The notes under the pieces were generated by a model that saw only the letters and a list, made by a program, of their open reading frames with translations, ran no database searches and had not been told where the DNA came from. Of a stretch of DNA of 45,623 bases, positions 41,205 to 45,623 are shown one piece after another. Both the position numbers and the translations under genes were made by a program. The stretch covers positions 1 through 45,623 of IMG/VR virus record IMGVR_UViG_3300025917_000032; one strand, 5' to 3'. This DNA comes from a virus. The first letter of the stretch is position 1; every line of letters begins with the position of its first letter.

Positions 41205-41650
41205 GGCGCACCCCCGTCGGTGTGCTCGGCGGCGCCGAGGTCGGCCTCCGAGGCAGCGGGGTCGTGCCAAGCCGCGACGGCCGCCGCAACACTGTCGATT
41301 GCAGAAGTCGCCATCGCCAAAGCAACGCTTTGTGGTGTGTCTTGGTAGCAGCCGTTCAGGTGAATCTCCACGCACCACGCGTAGTCGTCGGCGCGTATTT
41401 CCTTCTGCCACATGGAGAAGTACGGCCTGAAGTCGCCGGCCTCGGTCGCCATGACGAACCGCGCCATCGCTTCTGTCCGCTGGTCGCTGCTATGCTCGAA
41501 CCAGACGTGAGGCCACCCAGTACCGTGGCCACAGCACGACGACGTGGTAACGAAACCCGCCGCGTTGAGCGCATCGCAAAGCGGGATGATCTCCGGATCG
41601 AGCGGTTCGATGTACGTGGGGTCGTATCGAACAGTTTGCCAGTCAGCCAT
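41201..41650 (-). CDS. protein with Cys-Cys-His site, unknown
   Basis: A 149-residue protein from ATG 41648-41650. Near residue 38-50 it has S-S-C-C-G-H-G-T-G, a possible metal-binding knot, and further on a W-x-W strand region. No family is recognised. It overlaps both neighbours. Confidence 0.6.
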   Translation of the reverse strand: MADWQTVRYDPTYIEPLDPEIIPLCDALNAAGFVTTSSCCGHGTGWPHVWFEHSSDQRTEAMARFVMATEAGDFRPYFSMWQKEIRADDYAWCVEIHLNGCYQDTPQSVALAMATSAIDSVAAAVAAWHDPAASEADLGAAEHTDGGAP

Positions 41651-41834
41651 CCCGCGCCTCCTCATGTGGCGGGCACGGCCAGCCCGGTGTGTGCGGCGCG
41701 ACAGGGCGCGGTGGACGCGGGCCTACGCTGCCGCGCTGCCGCCACCGATCCATCGCGAGCAGGTAGTCGCTCCACTCGCGTTGGAAGCGCTCCTCCTGCT
41801 CGGCGGCCGTCGGCAGGTTCTCAGGCGCGCTCAT
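41643..41834 (-). CDS. small protein, first gene beyond attP
   Basis: A 63-residue protein from ATG 41832-41834 behind a strong GGAGG site. It has an acidic helical start and a proline-rich end. It is the first gene downstream of the attachment site in the direction of transcription, and its own good ribosome site is unlike the coupled starts elsewhere. Confidence 0.6.
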   Translation of the reverse strand: MSAPENLPTAAEQEERFQREWSDYLLAMDRWRQRGSVGPRPPRPVAPHTPGWPCPPHEEARDG

Positions 41835-41884
41835 CCCCGCCTCCCGCGTCCTGTCGAGGCGTACAGGAAGCGGATTACGCTTGC

Positions 41885-42112
41885 GTTACGGTCAGGTGGT
41901 AGCTTTTCGGTGTTTGATGGGCTAGTTTGGCATCGTTTCGATGCCTCGGATTGCCGTTGGAGCGCGTAATTCGCTCCTACAGCACTTTCCCCATATTCTG
42001 GGTCGGAGGTTCGAGTCCTCCCTGGCGCGTTTGCTAAGTCGTTGCTATTCCACATCGTCCGGAGTACCCCCGTCTGCTATAGTCGCTCCGATTACCATTC
42101 CGTTGCCATTCG
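41885..42112. other. attP region with 3' half of a tRNA and arm repeats
   Basis: On the plus strand 42005-42029 is a T arm (GGAGG, loop TTCGAGT, CCTCC), an acceptor 3' half CTGGCGC and discriminator G: the 3' end of a tRNA with no matching 5' part nearby (no GCGCCAG). This is the usual sign of integration into a host tRNA gene. Three similar words TTGCTATTCC (42042), TTACCATTCC (42092) and TTGCCATTCG (42103) lie to the right; two perfect hairpins (41929-41945 and 41959-41977) to the left. Integrase is encoded close by. Confidence 0.7.
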
Positions 42113-42232
42113 ATGCTGTGACTTCGGGGCCGCTTCGGTCCGGCTCTCGCGCAGCAGAAGGTCTTCGGTCGCACGAAGCAACCTAAGGTCCGCCGCCGCC
42201 GCAGCCCACGCCGCCTGAATCGAAGCGGTCAC
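42092..42232 (-). CDS. small protein ending in attP arm
   Basis: A 46-residue helical protein starting at GTG 42230-42232, which overlaps the methyltransferase TGA. It is Ala/Arg/Leu-rich. The stop lies in the attP arm repeats. The coupled start supports it, but its short length and position leave doubt. Confidence 0.45.
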   Translation of the reverse strand: MTASIQAAWAAAAADLRLLRATEDLLLRESRTEAAPKSQHRMATEW

Positions 42233-42885
42233 GCCGCGCCCCCGAAGTCGAGCACGCCCTGGGAAAGACGTAGCGCCGCCGACTCGCAATGCGCCTCGTC
42301 AATCTCAATACCGATAGCCGGGCGCCGCCGCTCCATGGCGGCGATGAGCGTCGAGCCGGAACCAGCGTAAGGATCAATCACGCGCCCACCGGGCACGAAG
42401 CCGAGGCACCAGTCCATGAGCGCGACCGGCTTCTGGTTCACGTGCCAGCGCCCCTCCGACTGCTCGCGGCCACCGCGCGTCGCCCCCGACCAGCGGCGCG
42501 TCCACTTCCGTACGGTCGCCACGACGTTCGTCCACACCAGTTCGGCGTCGCTCTGGTCCATCTCCGGCCCGTCGTCTCGCTTGTCCCAGACGAGCCAGCC
42601 ACGCGAGGACGGCAACCGATCTGCGAAATGGTTCCCGCCCCAGAGCACGAGCCGGGGCGCGGCCGAAAGCAGATGTGTAGGGTCGAACGGCAAATCGTCA
42701 CCAACTATTGTCTTGCCGTCCATCCCGAGAGAGATTCCGCCAGCCCGCGCGCCGTGGCGGTAGGAGATCCCGTAAGGCGGGTCCGTCACTATCGCGTCCG
42801 ACGGCGCCGATACTATGCGAGGCAGCACCTCCATGCAGTCGCCGTGGTAGATCGTGATCCCGTCCGCCTCGTAGTAGGGCCTCAT
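42229..42885 (-). CDS. DNA methyltransferase, beta-class
   Basis: A 218-residue protein. D-P-P-Y at 35-38 (motif IV) and D-P-Y-A-G-S-G-S at 171-178 (motif I) in the IV-then-I order of beta-class N4-cytosine or N6-adenine enzymes. I-G-I-E (191-194) is the SAM-binding acidic strand. The short target-recognition part suggests a minimal enzyme. No restriction partner gene is nearby, so it is probably an orphan used to protect or regulate phage DNA. Coupled by ATGA to integrase. Confidence 0.85.
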   Translation of the reverse strand: MRPYYEADGITIYHGDCMEVLPRIVSAPSDAIVTDPPYGISYRHGARAGGISLGMDGKTIVGDDLPFDPTHLLSAAPRLVLWGGNHFADRLPSSRGWLVWDKRDDGPEMDQSDAELVWTNVVATVRKWTRRWSGATRGGREQSEGRWHVNQKPVALMDWCLGFVPGGRVIDPYAGSGSTLIAAMERRRPAIGIEIDEAHCESAALRLSQGVLDFGGAA

Positions 42886-44006
42886 TCGCCCACCTTCCCG
42901 TCCAGCTTCCCGAACGCTTCCGCCACCCGGTCCTCCCGACGCTGGACATAGCGCGTCAATTGGCGGGCGTCCGTGTCGCCGATCGCGTGGAGTCCCAGCA
43001 TCGCGTCGCCCGTGATCGCCGCCACATCGCCCGACAACATCCGCCGTAGTCCGTGCCCCGCTCGGTTCCGCGCGTGCGCGATCCCCGCCCGCCGCTCGGC
43101 CGCCCGCAGGGCCGACCACACGGCGCCGATCGTGTAGACCTCATGTCGGCTCACGTTGTGGCCTTTGGTCCGCGCCGCCGGGAAGACCCACGGCGAGTCG
43201 GTCCGGTGCGCCTCCGCGACCTCGAGCGCGGCGATCGTCCGCTCGCGCAACGGCTGCCACCAGTCCTTGCCCATCTTGTCCCACTCGGGCTGCCAGTGGA
43301 CGCGGCGCGCTTCCAAGTCGATGTCCGCCCACTGGAGGTGGAGCACAGCCTGCTGCCTGACGCCCTGATAGCCGCAGATCGAAAGCACACACCACGCGCG
43401 CCAGTGCGCCTTGTACGTGGTCGGGTCCAGCGCCTTGAGGAGGGCCGCGAAATCGTCGGCGCGGTACTCCGCCGGCGGAACGGGGCGCTTCTCCTTGGCC
43501 ACGCGGTAGCGGTAGGCGTGGAGCCGGTTGCGGGCCAGGTGCTCGTGCGCCAAGCCCCACTGGTGCACGCTCTTGATCGTGGTGATCGCGCGGCCGATCG
43601 TCGTCACGGCCAAGCCCCTGGCCTCGAGCGCCGCGCGCAGCTTGACCAGCATGCCGAGCGTCGCGTCCTCGGCGGTAAAGGCCGTCCCCCACATGACGGT
43701 CCAGTAGCGCCAGTGTTCCTCATACAGGCGCTGCGTCCGTTGCCGGAGGTGCGAGTATTCCGACTCGGCGAACCGCTCGTAGAGCTCGCGCAGTGTCATG
43801 CGCTCGGCCACCGGCAGCGTCCGCGACTCGCTGAATCCGCGCGCCCACTCTTTCGCTTCGATGATGTTCTCGCGCGAGCGGACCCACGACTTCGTCTTGA
43901 GCGCGCCCCGCTCCCGCCACTGGACGCGCACCAGATCTCCCTCGGTGAACACGCGGACCTGCGCGCCTTTGGGGCCGTAGTGGGCGAGAGATTTGCGGAG
44001 GGTCAC
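42882..44006 (-). CDS. int: tyrosine-family site-specific integrase
   Basis: A 374-residue protein from GTG 44004-44006. It has an N-terminal arm-binding domain (about 1-65), a core-binding domain (70-165) and a catalytic domain (180-374). The catalytic set is Arg217, Lys244 or 247, His318-x2-Arg321 and Tyr353. At the usual His/Trp position before the Tyr there is Gly343-Asp344 in place of Gly-His, a change to note. It would catalyse attP x attB recombination next to the attP site at about 42000. No excisionase was identified. Confidence 0.85.
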   Translation of the reverse strand: MTLRKSLAHYGPKGAQVRVFTEGDLVRVQWRERGALKTKSWVRSRENIIEAKEWARGFSESRTLPVAERMTLRELYERFAESEYSHLRQRTQRLYEEHWRYWTVMWGTAFTAEDATLGMLVKLRAALEARGLAVTTIGRAITTIKSVHQWGLAHEHLARNRLHAYRYRVAKEKRPVPPAEYRADDFAALLKALDPTTYKAHWRAWCVLSICGYQGVRQQAVLHLQWADIDLEARRVHWQPEWDKMGKDWWQPLRERTIAALEVAEAHRTDSPWVFPAARTKGHNVSRHEVYTIGAVWSALRAAERRAGIAHARNRAGHGLRRMLSGDVAAITGDAMLGLHAIGDTDARQLTRYVQRREDRVAEAFGKLDGKVGE

Positions 44007-44344
44007 GCGCTTTTCCTCCCGGCTTCGCGGCCCGCCTCACGAGCGGCGGACGGGTTGGCCCGGCGTGGCACCACCACCTGCAAGTACTCGCGCCGGCCAT
44101 TCCGCATCCGCGCATGGCCCTGCGCCATCCATCCGGCGAACCGCGCCCGCAACCAAGGCCGAGCGTGCGCCGAGCGCAGCATGGCGTCATCCTCGGCGAG
44201 CCAGACCAAGAGATCCTCGGCCGCGCGCGCGATGGGTTCGATCACGTCCTCGAGGACAGCGGCCAAGCGATCCTCTCGCAGCCGCCGGGCCTCACTCGCC
44301 CGCTCCCGCGCGTCGGCGATGGCTTGCTCCAAGCTGGGGGTCAT
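44003..44344 (-). CDS. helical protein upstream of integrase
   Basis: A 113-residue protein from ATG 44342-44344 with a charged helical first half (Arg/Glu/Ala-rich, 5-55) and a basic end. Size and place would suit an excisionase or arm-site partner, but there is no winged-helix signature. GTGA links it to integrase. Confidence 0.55.
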   Translation of the reverse strand: MTPSLEQAIADARERASEARRLREDRLAAVLEDVIEPIARAAEDLLVWLAEDDAMLRSAHARPWLRARFAGWMAQGHARMRNGRREYLQVVVPRRANPSAAREAGREAGRKSA

Positions 44345-45018
44345 TGCACCACCTTGAACGTGAGGCACCACACCCACGGGTTCGCGTTCCAGCCGTAACC
44401 ACGCTTCGCGTTGAGCGCATCCCACGAATCGCTGAATCGCTCACGCGCCGATTTCTCCGGTGCTCGGCTCTTCGGCCACGGCCCGCAGTCGTAGCCCTCG
44501 CGTTCGATGTCAGCGATAGAGATGTCCTGCACGCGCTCGACGCGCACGTCGGTTATTTCGAGCGTTAGGCGCGACGCCCAGCGCGGCATGTGGATCGAGG
44601 GGCGCCAGCGATCAGGCTCGTAGTCGGAGCCGAGCCAGAACATATGTCCGAAGCGGCCCATTCCGCCGAAAGCGAAATCCTGAACGTATTGAGCGGCGCG
44701 GTCGGCGCGATACACGATGCGGTCGTACGGGTCCAACGCGTGCGTCTCCCTCACCCACAGCCTGTCGCCGGGCTTGCCGTATCGACACTTCCCGAGATCA
44801 TCCTCGCCACGCGAAACCACGCCACGCATGAAGTGCCACTCGTCGTTAGTGTCGATGAACGGCGCGCTGGCCAGATACTTCCCGCCAGGCAACGGTCCGT
44901 CGTAAGGCTGCGGCTCGATGACCCGCCGCGTCTGCGTCTTGCGACGGTCGAGGATCGCGCGCACCATCGGGCCGGAAAAAAGAATCGGGCGCTCGCGTAC
45001 TGCCACGGTTGTCGTCAT
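44341..45018 (-). CDS. ASCH-like domain protein
   Basis: A 225-residue protein from ATG 45016-45018. Typical parts: I-L-F-S-G-P-M-V-R-A-I-L (13-24), K-T-Q-T-R-R-V-I (28-36), Y-G-K-P-G-D-R-L-W-V-R-E (about 80-92), and the ending N-P-W-V-W-x-L-T-F-K. This set belongs to phage proteins related to the ASCH fold, thought to bind RNA or modified bases. A role in phage DNA or RNA metabolism is inferred. Confidence 0.7.
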   Translation of the reverse strand: MTTTVAVRERPILFSGPMVRAILDRRKTQTRRVIEPQPYDGPLPGGKYLASAPFIDTNDEWHFMRGVVSRGEDDLGKCRYGKPGDRLWVRETHALDPYDRIVYRADRAAQYVQDFAFGGMGRFGHMFWLGSDYEPDRWRPSIHMPRWASRLTLEITDVRVERVQDISIADIEREGYDCGPWPKSRAPEKSARERFSDSWDALNAKRGYGWNANPWVWCLTFKVVQ

Positions 45019-45170
45019 GCGTGGGCCTTGCGCTTGCTGTCGGCCAGCTTGACCACGTCGTCGCAGAGCCCGGCGTGGAGTGGACACAGGTAGAGCGTGC
45101 GGTCCGGCGTCACGATCTCGCGCTGGATGATCTTCGAGGCGCAGAGGCAGCACTTCCGAGCGGGCTTCAT
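45015..45170 (-). CDS. 51-residue zinc-binding protein
   Basis: A small protein from ATG 45168-45170 with C-C-L-C near the start and C-x3-H and a further Cys near residues 33-39. The spacing suits a single zinc site. It overlaps the genes on both sides (ATGA style) and belongs with the cysteine-rich proteins around the circular join. Confidence 0.6.
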   Translation of the reverse strand: MKPARKCCLCASKIIQREIVTPDRTLYLCPLHAGLCDDVVKLADSKRKAHA

Positions 45171-45607
45171 GCGGCCCTCCGCTTCGTTAGGCAGTCCCGA
45201 CACGTCGTCTCGCCGTCCGGCAGGCAGTCGGCGCATTTGAGCGCCTTGCATGCCGCACAGAGCAGCACGTCGTGCCGCAGGCCGCGCTCGGTTGCCCGCG
45301 GGCGGACCCGGATGTAGCACCAGGTGCCGCACGCGCAGTCCATCTCCTGAAAGCGCGGGCGGCTCGTTATGATCACGCGCTCGAACCACTCCCGGCACTG
45401 ATCGCAGTAGATCGGCTCGCCCACCGTGCGCGCATCCACCGTCCAGTGATGGTCGCCGCGCCGGCCACCGCAGTGCGCACACCGCTCATCTGCACCGTGC
45501 CGCGCCAACACGGCGTCCACGTCGCAGTCGTGGTTTACGTCCTTGTCGAGCAGCACGTAGCAGCCGATGCCCGGCGCACCATGCACAGCCGTCCACTGGT
45601 CCGGCAT
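45167..45607 (-). CDS. cysteine-rich zinc-binding protein, C-terminal part (continues from 1-325)
   Basis: In this contig the frame starts at the internal Met of 45605-45607, but in the circular genome it continues from 325. Residues 100-212 of the full 212-residue protein contain at least four Cys-x2-Cys or C-x-C units (C-A-H-C-G, C-D-Q-C, C-A-C, C-A-A-C, C-A-D-C, C-R-D-C), enough for two or three zinc ions. It may bind nucleic acid or serve as a multi-ribbon scaffold. The copy at 1-143 differs at two residues. Confidence 0.8.
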   Translation of the reverse strand: MPDQWTAVHGAPGIGCYVLLDKDVNHDCDVDAVLARHGADERCAHCGGRRGDHHWTVDARTVGEPIYCDQCREWFERVIITSRPRFQEMDCACGTWCYIRVRPRATERGLRHDVLLCAACKALKCADCLPDGETTCRDCLTKRRAA

Positions 45608-45623
45608 GTACGTGCACGTCGGC
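45481..45623. repeat. terminal overlap, right copy
   Basis: Matches 1-143 with two differences (45496 C, 45615 C). See the left copy for meaning. Confidence 0.9.

Noticed and set aside
41941-42029. Complete tRNA gene at attP
   Set aside because: The T arm and 3' acceptor are present but no 5' acceptor, D arm or 7-base anticodon loop can be fitted; only the 3' half is present.
41831-42055. 74-residue minus-strand ORF across attP
   Set aside because: It translates the antisense of the tRNA T arm (G-R-T-R-T-S-D-P), a familiar artefact, and has no support as a gene.
1-45623. CRISPR array or insertion sequence
   Set aside because: No regularly spaced repeats, transposase-like ORF or terminal inverted repeats were seen.

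Overview
This window looks like the complete circularised genome of a temperate siphovirus of about 45.5 kb. Bases 1-143 recur at 45481-45623 with two mismatches, and one gene (212 codons) reads across the junction. The DNA is GC-rich (about 63-66% by eye). An Rz-like spanin, a lipobox lipoprotein and lambda-type GpA/Nu1 packaging genes point to a Gram-negative host that I cannot name. The only hint is a tRNA-His with A73, as in alphaproteobacteria, which is weak evidence.

Nearly every gene is on the minus strand, joined by ATGA, GTGA or TAATG stop/start overlaps. In transcription order around the circle: an early promoter at 4137-4109 drives a Cro-like regulator and small early genes (4102 down to 1), then through the junction zinc-binding, ASCH-like, integrase and DNA methyltransferase genes (45170 to 42092). 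The attachment site, carrying the 3' half of a tRNA, lies at about 41885-42112. It is followed by replication and accessory genes (41834 to 35552: DUF1643, replication organiser-like protein, RusA-like resolvase, zinc ribbons), terminase (35412-32993), tRNA-His, a structured non-coding block, head-tail joining protein, portal, and one long protease-scaffold-capsid fusion (29970-27457). Next come carbohydrate-binding and beta-helix proteins and neck proteins, then the tail module (tail tube, G/G-T chaperones with a -1 frameshift, tape measure, glycosidase-like protein, lectin-like protein, tail tip), and last a lysis cassette (7992-5376).

The plus strand carries only a repressor (4189-4518) and two small genes (4923-5198 lipoprotein, 5201-5398), likely those expressed in the lysogen. 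Because attP lies inside the leftward operon, integration would separate the early promoter from the replication and late genes.

The least conventional signals are these: a word GCCTAAC/GTTAGGC present about ten times more often than composition predicts, in genes, stop codons and gaps; a duplicated leader element with a strong hairpin, once before the lysis genes and once before the head genes; a 102-nt nested palindrome beside the tRNA; and an S49 protease fused to an HK97-type capsid protein.
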